Assembly: GCA_002298125.1 (NCBI GenBank)
Contig: DBMJ01000008.1
Location: 1-64,000, forward strand
Source of the DNA: Clostridium sp. UBA701
GTDB taxonomy: Bacteria > Bacillota > Clostridia > Clostridiales > Clostridiaceae
DNA: 64,000 nt
Direction of reading: 5' to 3'
The translations under genes were made by a program, and so were the position numbers. The notes beneath the pieces were generated by a model. The model ran no database searches and was not told the DNA's origin. It saw only the letters and a program-made list of their open reading frames with translations. Of this stretch, positions 30,191 to 41,228 are shown piece after piece (position 1 is the stretch's first letter; each line of letters begins with the position of its first letter).

Positions 30191-30235
30191 TTTAAAGTGA
30201 TAATTAAGAGCTTCTCTTAATTATCTACCTTTAAA
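30191..30235 (-). repeat. Long hairpin upstream of pilA
   Basis: GATAATTAAGAG (30199-30210) pairs perfectly with CTCTTAATTATC (30214-30225), and an outer TTTAAAG/CTTTAAA pair (30191-30197 with 30229-30235) lengthens it. It fills the 86-base gap between pilC and pilA. No T tract follows, so RNA processing or stabilisation is likelier than full termination. Confidence 0.65.
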
Positions 30236-30246
30236 TCACAAGAGTA

Positions 30247-31458
30247 TTACATGCCTCCTATGGCATTATACATGGCAAACATAGGCATGATAATGGATAA
30301 TATAATAAAGCCTACAATAAATGCCAAAACTATGATAATAAGGGGTTCTAGCAAGGTGGTAAGCTGAGTAGTGGTGGCTTCTACCTCATTGTCGAAGAAT
30401 TCTGCGGTTTTTTCCATGATTTCGTCTAGGGTTCCAGATTCTTCTCCAATTCTTATCATCTGGGTAAGCATAAGAGGAAAATTACCTCTTACCTCTAGGG
30501 ATTCTCCAATGGTTACTCCCTTCTTGGCATCCTCCTTCACCTTTTGCAGTATATCCTTCATTACCGCATTGCCTACCACCTGACTGCATATCTCAAGGCA
30601 CTGCAGTAGTGGCACTCCACTGGCCATTAAGGTTCCAAAGGTTCTTGCAAAACGAGCTGTTACTATCTTCTTATTTATCTTTCCAAACAAAGGCATCTTA
30701 AGCTTAAAGCTATCCATGGCGTGCCTGCCTTTTTCATTATTGACAAAAATTCGAAATAATACAATCAATAATAAAATAATAAATAAAATTACAAAAGCGT
30801 AATTTGTTAGTATATAACTCAAACCAAGCACTATTTTAGTGGGCAGCGGAAGCTCCACAGAGCCTGCCTGTATAATATTGTCTACAAATACCGGCAGCAC
30901 CTTAGTCACCAACACTATTACTACTAATAATGCAAAGCAGCAAATGACTATAGGGTAGCTTAAGGATTGCTTTATCTTTTGGTTTAGCTTGTTCTCCTTC
31001 TCGTAGTACATAGCCAGTCTTTCCATAATGCTGTCTAAAGTACCGCTGGCTTCTCCCACAGCTATCATATCTGTAAGCAGATTTGGCATTTCCTTATACT
31101 TCTTTAAGGCTTCTGAAAGGGCTATGCCCTTTTGCAGCTCCTCATGAACTTCATTTAAAATATTTCTAAGCCTTTTGTTCTCTGTCTGGGCCTTTACTAT
31201 TTCTATAGTTCTAAGCATGTTTATGCCTGCAGTTATACAAAAGGCAAACTGTCTGCAAAATAGTGCAATATCCTTGCTTTTTATCCTGCGTGCCAAGTTA
31301 ATATCCAAGGCTCCACCTTGTCTAACTTCCTTTACATCAATTACAAAATAGCTGTTATTTTTCAAGGAAAGCATCAAGGCTTCCCTGTCTAAAGCCTCCA
31401 TACTGCCCTTAATATGGGCACCATCTAAGGTTTTTGCTCTATATTCAAATAGGGGCAC
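30247..31458 (-). CDS. pilC: Type IV pilus inner-membrane platform protein PilC
   Basis: A 403-aa polytopic protein of the GspF/PilC family that couples the assembly ATPase to pilin polymerisation. Two repeated cytoplasmic T2SSF domains are visible, each with the AEASGTLD or GEESGTLD motif (near residues 136 and 337), and three long hydrophobic segments (around residues 167-190, 215-240 and 370-395). It starts 32 bases after pilB and is followed by the pilA hairpin. Confidence 0.93.
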   Translation of the reverse strand: MPLFEYRAKTLDGAHIKGSMEALDREALMLSLKNNSYFVIDVKEVRQGGALDINLARRIKSKDIALFCRQFAFCITAGINMLRTIEIVKAQTENKRLRNILNEVHEELQKGIALSEALKKYKEMPNLLTDMIAVGEASGTLDSIMERLAMYYEKENKLNQKIKQSLSYPIVICCFALLVVIVLVTKVLPVFVDNIIQAGSVELPLPTKIVLGLSYILTNYAFVILFIILLLIVLFRIFVNNEKGRHAMDSFKLKMPLFGKINKKIVTARFARTFGTLMASGVPLLQCLEICSQVVGNAVMKDILQKVKEDAKKGVTIGESLEVRGNFPLMLTQMIRIGEESGTLDEIMEKTAEFFDNEVEATTTQLTTLLEPLIIIVLAFIVGFIILSIIMPMFAMYNAIGGM

Positions 31459-31490
31459 TATAATTCCTCCCTTCGAGTTGTTGTGTTAAT

Positions 31491-33185
31491 CTAAAGCTTT
31501 GCATAGGTGGCCCTTAGCATCTCCTCTAGTGTAGTTATTCTATCTAGTACAAGCTTTTCACAGGAGCTTCTTAGGGTTTTCATTCCTTGAGCCACGCTGA
31601 GATCTCTAAGGTTATCCTCCGAAGCACCACCTAAAACTAAATTCCTGTGTTCCCTGGTAAATTCCATGATTTCATATATGCCTACTCTGCCCTTATACCC
31701 TGTATTTGCACAGAATGGGCATCCCTTTCCTCTTGACAGCATAAGCTTCTCCTCCTCAGGCCTTCCCAAGAGCTTTTTCTCATAGAGAGAGGCTTCATAC
31801 TGTTCTGCACAATTAGGACAAATCCTCCTTACCAGTCTCTGTGAAATAACTCCTGATAAGGATGAGGCAATTAGGTAGGGTTCCACTCCCATATCCACCA
31901 GTCTTGCTATGGAGGAAGGAGCATCGTTGGTATGAATAGTGGACAATACTAAATGTCCAGTAATGGCAGAACGTATAGCAATTTCCGCAGTTTCACTGTC
32001 TCTTATCTCACCAATCATAATTATATCCGGGTCCTGTCTTAAAATGGCTCTTAGTCCTGAGGCAAAGGTGAGTCCAGCCTTTAGGTTCACATTTACCTGA
32101 TTGACCCCCTCTAGCATAAATTCCACAGGGTCCTCCACGGTAATTATATTTTTATCCTCTTTATTTAATTCCTTAAGCAAGGTATATAGGGTGGTAGATT
32201 TTCCGCTGCCAGTGGGCCCTGTTACCAAAATTATGCCATGGGGTGAGGCCATAATACGAGATAGCTTGTCCATATCATACTGATCAAAGCCAAGCTGCTC
32301 CTTACCAAGTATAAAACCGCTCTTATTTAGTACCCTTATAACCACCTTTTCACCGTGTACTGTAGGCAGCACTGATACTCTCAAATCTACCTCTGTGCCT
32401 TCTGTTTCTGTAAGTATTCTTCCGTCCTGAGGAAGCCTTTTTTCTGCGATATTTAAACTTGCAAGTATTTTTATTCTAGTGATGAGAGCGCCTAAGGTAT
32501 CTTTTGGCGAGCGAAGCACCTCTTTTAGCTCTCCATCAACTCTATATCTTATCCTTATGTAGTCCTCAAAGGGCTCTATATGTATGTCAGAGGCTCGTGA
32601 TTTCACTGCAGTATCTATGATAGAATCAATAAGTCTTACCACTGGGGCATTTTTCAGATCCTCTAGCTCCTCTTCCCTCTCCTTTGGTTCAATATTTCTC
32701 TTGCTCTCCTGCTCTCTTGATAAATCCTCCACTGCCTTCTTAGCAAACTGATTAGAATAATACCTGCTAATAGCAGACTTTATTTCGTTGGTAGAAGCTA
32801 TAAATGGCTCTACCTCAAGGCCTGTAGCTATTTTCACATCATCTACGGCAAAAATATTTAGTGGATCCTGCATTACCACCTGTATCTTATCATTCTTGAT
32901 GGCAATAGGAATAATACAATATCTGCTGGCTAAGCTCTCAGTAATGGAGGCTACAGCTTCCTCCTCCACCTGAGTAAATTCTAAGTATATTCTTGGTATA
33001 CCAAGTTGAATCTCAAGCACTGACAATATTTCATCCTCAGTGACTATGCCCTCATCAATAAGGAGCTCTCCAAGTCTTCTCCCTGTGGTTTTCTGTTTTT
33101 TTAAAGCCTCTTGGAGCTGTTCTTCCTTAATGGTACCTGATTGTACCAATAAATCTCCAAGTCTCTTTTTATTTTCGTTTCGCAT
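31491..33185 (-). CDS. pilB: Type IV pilus assembly ATPase PilB with MshEN domain
   Basis: Hexameric ATPase that drives pilus extension, 564 aa. The first 60 residues contain two back-to-back MshEN motifs (RLGDLLVQSGTIKEEQL and RLGELLIDEGIVTEDEIL, each with a downstream L..Q), a module shown in other bacteria to bind c-di-GMP. Walker A GPTGSGKST lies near residue 322, the Asp box near GEIRDSETAEIAIRSA and the His box in STIHTNDA; a four-Cys zinc site (CPNC...CPFC) is near 455-495. It heads the pil operon. No PilT retraction ATPase is present in the cluster. Confidence 0.93.
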   Translation of the reverse strand: MRNENKKRLGDLLVQSGTIKEEQLQEALKKQKTTGRRLGELLIDEGIVTEDEILSVLEIQLGIPRIYLEFTQVEEEAVASITESLASRYCIIPIAIKNDKIQVVMQDPLNIFAVDDVKIATGLEVEPFIASTNEIKSAISRYYSNQFAKKAVEDLSREQESKRNIEPKEREEELEDLKNAPVVRLIDSIIDTAVKSRASDIHIEPFEDYIRIRYRVDGELKEVLRSPKDTLGALITRIKILASLNIAEKRLPQDGRILTETEGTEVDLRVSVLPTVHGEKVVIRVLNKSGFILGKEQLGFDQYDMDKLSRIMASPHGIILVTGPTGSGKSTTLYTLLKELNKEDKNIITVEDPVEFMLEGVNQVNVNLKAGLTFASGLRAILRQDPDIIMIGEIRDSETAEIAIRSAITGHLVLSTIHTNDAPSSIARLVDMGVEPYLIASSLSGVISQRLVRRICPNCAEQYEASLYEKKLLGRPEEEKLMLSRGKGCPFCANTGYKGRVGIYEIMEFTREHRNLVLGGASEDNLRDLSVAQGMKTLRSSCEKLVLDRITTLEEMLRATYAKL

Positions 33186-33546
33186 TTACATACCCCTTTA
33201 TAATAAATTCCCTATATACTAATTAAATTAAATATAATTAATAATTATTTACTTGCAAATCCACTTTTAGATATTTATGTAATAATATTTAAATTATTTT
33301 GTTTGAATTCATTATACCTCAAGATAGTCCCCTTTTATAGACTTTACTTTCGACACCAATATATATTTTTTTATTTTATGATGCAACTATTAATAACTTA
33401 TGTAATACTTTGTCCACTTTTTTATCATTTAAGAGAATAACATAAAACATTCAATTTAAACCCACGTTTAAATTTATTCCATTGATAAAATATGAGGAAT
33501 TTAATAAAATGATTTTATATATATTTTTAAACAAGGAGGCAAAATA
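33186..33546. other. AT-rich divergent intergenic region, pilB / TtcA-like
   Basis: 361 bases without a gene. It must hold the promoters for the pil operon (minus) and the TtcA-like gene (plus). A TTGCAA...TATATT pair with a 16-base spacer reads towards pilB but is weak. No c-di-GMP riboswitch core, operator palindrome or small gene was recognised. Confidence 0.5.
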
Positions 33547-34281
33547 TTGATAACTTTTAATAGAAAATATAATCGTCTTTTCTTAAAACCAGTTCGTCAA
33601 GCTATAAATAAATTTGAAATGCTTAGTGAAAATGATACTATAGCCATTGGCCTTTCCGGCGGCAAGGATAGCATTTTTCTATTATATGCATTTAAGCTTC
33701 TTCAGCTCACCGCCTATAAAAAACTTAAAATTATAGGAATACATATAGATTTAGGACTTGGTATTGATCTATCTCCTCTAGAGGAATTCTGTAGAACAAA
33801 TGACCTTGACTTTCATATTGAAAAAACAAATATAGGAGAGGTAGTCTTTGAGGAGAGAAAGGAAAAGAACCCCTGTTCTCTATGTTCTTCCCTTCGTAGA
33901 GGAGCCCTAAGCCGTGTTGCAAAATCCCTTGGAGCCACAAAAATAGCATTAGGACACAACAGCGAAGACGCTGTGGAGACCTTGTTTATGAACGTACTTA
34001 TGGTAGGGAAGCTTGGCTCTTTTCATCCACACTTAGTAGTTCCTGGGGAGCTTGAGGTCATAAGGCCACTAGTTTATATTAGCGAGAGAACCATTATGAA
34101 GGTAGTTGCAGAAGAAAAGCTGCCAGTTATAAAGAGCCCCTGCCCTGTGGACAAAAAGACCACTAGGGAGGATATGAAAAGGCTTTTATCCTCCTTAGAA
34201 GAAAAATACCCTGACGCTCAAAAGAAAATCCTTACAGCCCTTAGTAATGTAGACTTAAATAATATTTGGGGTAAAAAATAA
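33547..34281 (+). CDS. TtcA-family tRNA-thiolation enzyme
   Basis: A 244-aa PP-loop ATPase related to TtcA, which makes 2-thiocytidine-32 in tRNA. It has the P-loop SGGKDS at residues 37-42, a C-x2-C pair (NPCSLC, Cys110 and Cys113) and a later SPCPVD cysteine, the three ligands for a 4Fe-4S cluster in TtcA. GHNSEDAVETLFMN is the second nucleotide-binding segment. The gene starts with TTG at 33547 behind AAGGAGG. It is monocistronic and converges on groEL. The exact tRNA target in this lineage is not certain. Confidence 0.8.
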   Translation: MITFNRKYNRLFLKPVRQAINKFEMLSENDTIAIGLSGGKDSIFLLYAFKLLQLTAYKKLKIIGIHIDLGLGIDLSPLEEFCRTNDLDFHIEKTNIGEVVFEERKEKNPCSLCSSLRRGALSRVAKSLGATKIALGHNSEDAVETLFMNVLMVGKLGSFHPHLVVPGELEVIRPLVYISERTIMKVVAEEKLPVIKSPCPVDKKTTREDMKRLLSSLEEKYPDAQKKILTALSNVDLNNIWGKK

Positions 34282-34309
34282 AGCCGGCTTCTTAGCCAGC
34301 TTTATTTTT
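34273..34309. terminator. Bidirectional terminator between TtcA-like gene and groEL
   Basis: AATAAAGC and GGC in 34273-34287 pair with GCC and GCTTTATT in 34295-34309; the single A-C mismatch on the plus strand becomes a G-U pair on the minus strand, and both sides have A/T tracts. It overlaps the 3' end of the TtcA-like gene. Confidence 0.8.
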
Positions 34310-34319
34310 ATCCTGTATT

Positions 34320-36251
<1,932 letters not shown>

Positions 36252-36294
36252 TTACCCTCCTTGTATATAATAAAATATTTTAGACTTTTTCTTG

Positions 36295-36321
36295 TTAGCA
36301 CTCATTGTTCATGAGTGCTAA
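36295..36321. promoter_or_regulatory. CIRCE operator (HrcA site)
   Basis: TTAGCACTC (36295-36303), nine bases, GAGTGCTAA (36313-36321): a perfect match to the CIRCE inverted repeat bound by HrcA. It lies about 47 bases before groES, just after the predicted transcription start. Confidence 0.97.
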
Positions 36322-36330
36322 TACAATATT

Positions 36331-36359
36331 ATAATAATTAATATAGCATAATATATCAA
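36331..36359 (-). promoter_or_regulatory. groES-groEL promoter
   Basis: TTGATA (36354-36359) and TATTAT (36331-36336) with a 17-base spacer on the minus strand place the start at about 36324, next to CIRCE, so HrcA would block initiation. Confidence 0.65.
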
Positions 36360-36576
36360 CTACCATTAGAAGAATTTAATGTTGATTTTTTATGATATTG
36401 CTTCATTTATCTACTTTATCTTAGCTATTTTACCATTTTATTAACTCTAGCTATTTTTTTCTCTATATTGTATTATTATGACTGCTTTGGCTGTGGTATA
36501 ATCTTTATGGATAACCCTCTCAAGCCACATTTTATAGAGTATGTTATTTTAAAAGCAAATATACCAAAGGGTGAAT

Positions 36577-37254
36577 ATGATAGGTAAGGTGATTAATGTG
36601 AAAAAGCTTGTATCTCCACTGCTAGTAATTTTCAATTTTATACTTGTAAATATAATTATAATCTCTGTATCTGCCAATTTAGTATTAAATTTTAACTTCA
36701 TATATAAAAGAGATATAAAAACACTTAAGCTTAACCAGCAGACCTCCTTAACGGAGGAACAGATATATAACAATTATAAGGCTGTAGTAGATTATATAGG
36801 GGACAAAAATATTAAAGAGCTGAAGTTTCCTGACCTACCTATGTCTTCGGAGGGTAAAATTCACTTTGAAGATGTGAAAGCTTTATTTCAAAAACTTAGA
36901 ATGGCAATATTACCTGCACTGCTTATATATGTATCCTTATTTTTTGCCTATAAGAAAAGAGAAAAATGGACCTTTTTTAGAGACAGTGCCCTAAGCCTTC
37001 TCATTTTTCCTCCACTTTTAGCAGCCGCCTTTGCTATAAACTTTGACTACTGCTTTACCCTATTTCATAAGCTAGCCTTTACCAATGACTATTGGCTTTT
37101 TGATCCCGTAAAGGATCCCATAATAAATTTACTTCCCCAGGAGTTCTTCATGCACTGTGCCCTTCTCATATTAGCTGTGATAATACTCTGTGCTATACTG
37201 CTCTTAATAATTCAGCGTATATATTATAAGAAACTAAACCTTAACAGGAATTAA
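36577..37254 (+). CDS. TIGR01906/DUF1461-type integral membrane protein
   Basis: About 225 aa with four hydrophobic segments: one near the N-terminus (LLVIFNFILVNIIIISVSAN), two central and one C-terminal (ALLILAVIILCAILLLIIQR). The extracytoplasmic part has NYKAVVDYIG and HFEDVKALF, the blocks I associate with the DUF1461 (TIGR01906) family, whose role is unknown. The start is uncertain: ATG at 36577 behind AAAGGG is used, but GTG at 36571 or GTG at 36598 behind AAGGTG are possible. It stands alone between groES and the hydrogenase gene. Confidence 0.75.
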   Translation: MIGKVINVKKLVSPLLVIFNFILVNIIIISVSANLVLNFNFIYKRDIKTLKLNQQTSLTEEQIYNNYKAVVDYIGDKNIKELKFPDLPMSSEGKIHFEDVKALFQKLRMAILPALLIYVSLFFAYKKREKWTFFRDSALSLLIFPPLLAAAFAINFDYCFTLFHKLAFTNDYWLFDPVKDPIINLLPQEFFMHCALLILAVIILCAILLLIIQRIYYKKLNLNRN

Positions 37255-37257
37255 TAA

Positions 37258-37280
37258 AAGACCAGCGTGCTGCTGGTCTT
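37258..37280. terminator. Bidirectional terminator
   Basis: AAGACCAGC (37258-37266) pairs with GCTGGTCTT (37272-37280) between the converging DUF1461 and hydrogenase genes. Confidence 0.82.
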
Positions 37281-37286
37281 AATATT

Positions 37287-38774
37287 TTACCTCTCCAAGT
37301 GAAGAGCCTTAAATTCCTTTAGTTTTTTATTTTCTGCTACAGCTTTTATAGGGGTATCTCCAGAGAATTTTGTGTTTAAAGGCTTACTTTTTCTTATGGG
37401 GAGCAAGGAAGCAGGACCTCCGATACAGCCACCCTCGCACATCATCCCTTCTATAAAGTTGCCCTCTAGTCTTCCCACCTTTGCCATGGTTAAGGTCTTT
37501 TTAATCTCCTCCATACCGCTTATTCTGACTGGATTAAATAACAGAGAAGAATCCTTATCAGACAAATAGTTCTGTACTGCCGCAGTAAGTCCTCCCCCTT
37601 GAGCAAAGCCTCTTCCAAATACTGAGCTTTCATCTGTTATAACCCCCTCAAGGCTTTCAGGGTCTACATTATAGGCATCTAGAATAGCTGCTATCTCTTC
37701 AAATGTAATTACATAATCCACAATACCTTTTAATTCTTCTCTTTTAATTTCAGACTTTTTTGCAGTACATGGTCCTACGAAAATAATGGCTGCTTCTGAA
37801 TTCCGCTGCCTTATAAGCTTAGCAGTGGCAATCATAGGTGATACTGTAGAGCTTATCTTATCTGCCAGCTGAGGAAATTTCTTCTCAATGTAACTCATGA
37901 AGCCTGGACAGCATGAATTAGTCATAAAGGGTTGACCACTTTCCATCTTCTCTATAAATTCCTGACTTTCCTGGACAGTTACTGCATCAGCTCCACAGGC
38001 AGCTTCTAGCATATCCTCAAAGCCAAGCTTTAAAAATGCTGCTTTTACCTGTGAGAGACTTACCTTCGGTCCAAACTGACCTGCGATGGCAGGAGCCACT
38101 ATGGCATACACTGGCTTATCAGCCTTTAAGGCTTTTACCACAGGTACTATATAACTTTTATCTGAAATAGCGCCAAATGGACATGCTGCCATACAAGCAC
38201 CACAGTTTATACAGTCCTCATTGTTGATTTTAGCCCTTCTGTCCTCTTCATTTACTGTAAGGGCACCAGTAGGACATACTCTTTTACAAGGTCTCATTAC
38301 CTCAGATATGGCATTATAGGGGCATACATTTTTACACATGCCGCACTCTTTGCATATCTCTTGATTTATATAAGCTCGTCCTGCAACTCTCTCTATACTC
38401 TTCGCTGGACAAACTTCCATACACTTATGCTCAATGCAGCCTCTGCAAGCTTCTGTAACTGTAAATCTATCTATGGGGCATTGATCACAGGCTGCTGATA
38501 TTACATATACTATCTGATCTTCCTCCATTATGGGTTTTAAATCCTCCACATTGTCTCCATCAGGAAGATATCCTGCTGCAAGCTTAGCTCTTTCATTGAC
38601 TATAGCTCTTTCCTTGTATATACAACACCTATATTGTGGCTTATCACTTTTTAATACCTCATAGCAAGCCTTCTCAAGGGTCTCCTTACTTAAACGTCCT
38701 TCTTTTTCTAGTGTGGCTACATGCTTTAAAACCTCATGCTTTAATTTTTTCAAGGATGTTTCCAAAGTAATCAT
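37287..38774 (-). CDS. [FeFe] hydrogenase, group-B-like (CpIII type)
   Basis: A 495-aa cytoplasmic iron-sulfur protein. The N-terminal third has many cysteines, including ferredoxin-like blocks CRGCIEHKCMEVCP, CKECGMCKNVCP and CINCGACMAACP, feeding electrons to an H-cluster domain. The H-cluster cysteines are all there: NSCCPG near residue 286, GPCTAKKSE near 335 and MMCEGGCIGG near 443. The motifs (N for the usual T/S before SCCP, GPC instead of MPC) match the group B monomeric enzymes such as C. pasteurianum CpIII better than group A HydA. The start at 38774 is favoured by GGGGGT upstream. It is monocistronic. Whether it evolves or oxidises H2, or senses it, cannot be told from sequence. 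Confidence 0.8.
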   Translation of the reverse strand: MITLETSLKKLKHEVLKHVATLEKEGRLSKETLEKACYEVLKSDKPQYRCCIYKERAIVNERAKLAAGYLPDGDNVEDLKPIMEEDQIVYVISAACDQCPIDRFTVTEACRGCIEHKCMEVCPAKSIERVAGRAYINQEICKECGMCKNVCPYNAISEVMRPCKRVCPTGALTVNEEDRRAKINNEDCINCGACMAACPFGAISDKSYIVPVVKALKADKPVYAIVAPAIAGQFGPKVSLSQVKAAFLKLGFEDMLEAACGADAVTVQESQEFIEKMESGQPFMTNSCCPGFMSYIEKKFPQLADKISSTVSPMIATAKLIRQRNSEAAIIFVGPCTAKKSEIKREELKGIVDYVITFEEIAAILDAYNVDPESLEGVITDESSVFGRGFAQGGGLTAAVQNYLSDKDSSLLFNPVRISGMEEIKKTLTMAKVGRLEGNFIEGMMCEGGCIGGPASLLPIRKSKPLNTKFSGDTPIKAVAENKKLKEFKALHLER

Positions 38775-39017
38775 AATATACCCCCATGTTTTCGTTAAAC
38801 TATTAACGATATTTATATTTGTGATAAAATAATAATACATTCTTTATCGCTTAATACTCAGTACATTATACATTATAACAGATATATATAAATAAAGTAA
38901 CAGCTATATATGAGATAAATTTAATGAAATATGCCATCATTTAGTATATTTTTTAACATTCTTAGGTTTTTCACAATATTGCACAGTTTTTCATTTCTGA
39001 GTGGTCATACCACTACG

Positions 39018-39064
39018 TAAAAACAGCCACTTTTTGGCTTCTACAGCTAAAAAGTGGCTGTTTA
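39018..39064. terminator. Terminator downstream of the chemoreceptor gene
   Basis: AAACAGCCACTTTTT (39021-39035) pairs with AAAAAGTGGCTGTTT (39049-39063), a 15-bp stem just after the chemoreceptor stop on the minus strand, with A/T flanks. A smaller GTGGT/ACCAC hairpin lies beside it at 39001-39013. Confidence 0.82.
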
Positions 39065-39072
39065 AATAGTAT

Positions 39073-41070
39073 TTAGATCTTAAATCTTTCCACGTTACCC
39101 TTTAATGCTTCAGAAAGACCACTTAGCTCCTCAGCAGTCTTAGCAACCTCTTCAACTATTGCTGCCTGCTCCTCTGAAGATGCTGAAATCTCTTCAACAG
39201 AAGCTGAGGTTTGCTGAGCAGAGGCTGATACACTTTCCATTACAACAAGTAATCCCTCTTTTCTTTCTACCATTAATTTATTGGATTCATTGATATTGCT
39301 TATTCCTTCACTTAGCTTTGCTATAGTCTCAGAAAAGGCACTAAAAATATCCCTGGTTTCTTCCACTGCTTTATATTGAGATTCTCCTATTACCTTAACC
39401 TCATTCATCCCAGCTACTGCAATTTTAGCCTGAGTTTGAATTTCTAATATAAGCTCTCTTATTTTGTTTGCAGAATCTGCTGATTGCTCTGCTAGCTTTC
39501 TAACTTCCTCTGCCACTACAGCAAAGCCTCTACCATGCTCCCCTGCTCTTGCAGCTTCAATACTTGCATTTAAAGCTAGTAGGTTTGTTTGACTTGTTAT
39601 TTCACTTATGGTATCTATTATAGCTCCTATTTTTTTAGAGCCAGCGTCAAAGTTTCCTATAATATCACTCATTTTCACAGATACCTTACTGTTCTCGCTG
39701 GTCTTTTCAATTAGCACCTTTACAGTATCAGCACCCTTTTTATCAAGCTTTGAAGCGTAATTAAACATGTCTGTTATATGAGAAATAGCACTAGAAACAT
39801 CCTTTATATTATCAGCTAATGAATATACTTCATTGGTACCGCCTACAACCTCACTTGCTTGATCAGACACTGCATTGGCAATTTCTGATACGGTTTTAGC
39901 CACCTCATCTGTAGCTGCACTAGCCTCCTCTGAGGTAGCAGCTAATGAATTCGAAGCAAGACTTACTTCATCTGATATGCTAATTACCTTAGACATTAAT
40001 TTCCCTAGATCCTGAGACATTTTATTTAAAGCTGAAACTAATAAACCTATCTCATCACGAGACTTTATTTTGCTCTGTACAGTAAAATCACCATCGCTAA
40101 TTCTTGTTACGTCTTGAACTAACCTTTTTATGGATTTTGTAATAGGATTAATGATTAGAATTCCTAAAATTATTGCTATTATACAAATTATCACTCCACC
40201 TATGACGCTTTGCTTAATGATACCGGAGGTTTCTTTATCTAATTCCGAATAGCTCATAATACCAACAAGCTTCCAATTGTTTTTACCAATAGTCTGATAA
40301 ACTGCAAGACACTTATCCTTATTATAGCTGTATTCTAAGGAATCCTTTTTACCTGACATTATTGCAGTCTTCAGCTCTTCAATTGGAAGTTTTTTGCCTA
40401 TAAGATTTTTATCTGGATTGGTTAACAAATTACCTTCACTGTCTGTTAATATAAAATATCCTGAAGTTCCTAGTTTTGCTTTGCTTATATAATCAGTAAG
40501 CTGCTCTAAGCTAATGTCTACGCCCAAAACTCCTATTAATTCTTTGTTGGAATTATATATGGGCTTAGCCGAGGATATTACCAATTTCTTTGAGGCTTCA
40601 TCTATATAGGGTTCAGTCCAGATTATAGCATTTTTACTTACCGCATCTTGATACCATGGACGAGAGCTTGGATCAAAATTCTCAGGAAGCTCAGAGTATG
40701 GATAAACGTACATCTTCTTTGTCTTGGTACCCATATATACGTTAAGCACGTCCTTATGTCCTTCCTTAAAGGATTTAAATGTTTCATTTAAATCACTCGG
40801 AATTTCCTTTGAAGTAATATTTACTTGGGAAACAGCACTGTTAGTTGCTAGTACGTTAATATTCTCCTCCATCAAGTTCATAAAGCTTTCCACATTACTT
40901 TGTAGCCCAGTGAGAACATCTGATGAACTATCCTTTGAATCAGATTTTAAAGCTCCTAGAGAGGTATTATAATTTAGAAAACCTAGAAAAATGGAAGGAA
41001 TTAATGCCAGTATTATTATAAGAGTGATAAGCTTTTGCTTTATGGATATCCTTAACTGTCCCTTCTTCAT
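39073..41070 (-). CDS. Methyl-accepting chemotaxis protein with dCache sensor
   Basis: A 665-aa transmembrane chemoreceptor. TM1 is at about residues 13-33, a periplasm-facing dCache_1 domain follows to about 275, TM2 ([18 protein letters not shown]) at about 283-305, then HAMP and the coiled-coil signalling domain with the tip [20 protein letters not shown]. The distal Cache pocket has R-x-WY (RPWY), then YID 15 residues after that Tyr, and a later GVD, the residues of the dCache_1AA amino-acid-binding motif; the first Tyr of the motif is Phe. It is a single-gene unit with a sigma-D-like promoter, so it should be expressed with motility genes elsewhere. Confidence 0.93.
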   Translation of the reverse strand: MKKGQLRISIKQKLITLIIILALIPSIFLGFLNYNTSLGALKSDSKDSSSDVLTGLQSNVESFMNLMEENINVLATNSAVSQVNITSKEIPSDLNETFKSFKEGHKDVLNVYMGTKTKKMYVYPYSELPENFDPSSRPWYQDAVSKNAIIWTEPYIDEASKKLVISSAKPIYNSNKELIGVLGVDISLEQLTDYISKAKLGTSGYFILTDSEGNLLTNPDKNLIGKKLPIEELKTAIMSGKKDSLEYSYNKDKCLAVYQTIGKNNWKLVGIMSYSELDKETSGIIKQSVIGGVIICIIAIILGILIINPITKSIKRLVQDVTRISDGDFTVQSKIKSRDEIGLLVSALNKMSQDLGKLMSKVISISDEVSLASNSLAATSEEASAATDEVAKTVSEIANAVSDQASEVVGGTNEVYSLADNIKDVSSAISHITDMFNYASKLDKKGADTVKVLIEKTSENSKVSVKMSDIIGNFDAGSKKIGAIIDTISEITSQTNLLALNASIEAARAGEHGRGFAVVAEEVRKLAEQSADSANKIRELILEIQTQAKIAVAGMNEVKVIGESQYKAVEETRDIFSAFSETIAKLSEGISNINESNKLMVERKEGLLVVMESVSASAQQTSASVEEISASSEEQAAIVEEVAKTAEELSGLSEALKGNVERFKI

Positions 41071-41127
41071 ACAACGATTCCTCCTAATAATTTATTATTG
41101 CCTCAACGATTTTACCTTCTAGTAGTA

Positions 41128-41154
41128 ATTTCGATAAAAAATATTCTTTCTTTA
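41128..41154 (-). promoter_or_regulatory. Possible sigma-D (flagellar) promoter of the chemoreceptor
   Basis: On the minus strand TAAA (41151-41154), exactly 15 bases, then ATCGAAAT (41128-41135), against the consensus TAAA-N15-GCCGATAA. The CGA core is kept; three positions differ. Confidence 0.35.
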
Positions 41155-41186
41155 CTAATTATGACACAAATTTCATATGTAACAAA

Positions 41187-41220
41187 AAAAACTGGTGCAA
41201 TTGATGCAGCCAGTGTTTTT
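41187..41220 (-). terminator. Terminator after ogg-like gene
   Basis: ACTGG-TGCA (41191-41199) pairs with TGCA-G-CCAGT (41205-41214), one G bulged, followed on the minus strand by a run of T residues. Confidence 0.75.
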
Positions 41221-41228
41221 ACTTATTA

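Noticed and set aside
30161..30246. Possible c-di-GMP riboswitch before pilA, as known in C. difficile
   Set aside because: The 86-base gap is an AT-rich perfect hairpin and shows none of the conserved class I or II aptamer bases.
41187..41220. Possible operator between ogg-like and chemoreceptor genes
   Set aside because: The inverted repeat is followed by a T run on the minus strand and is best explained as a terminator.
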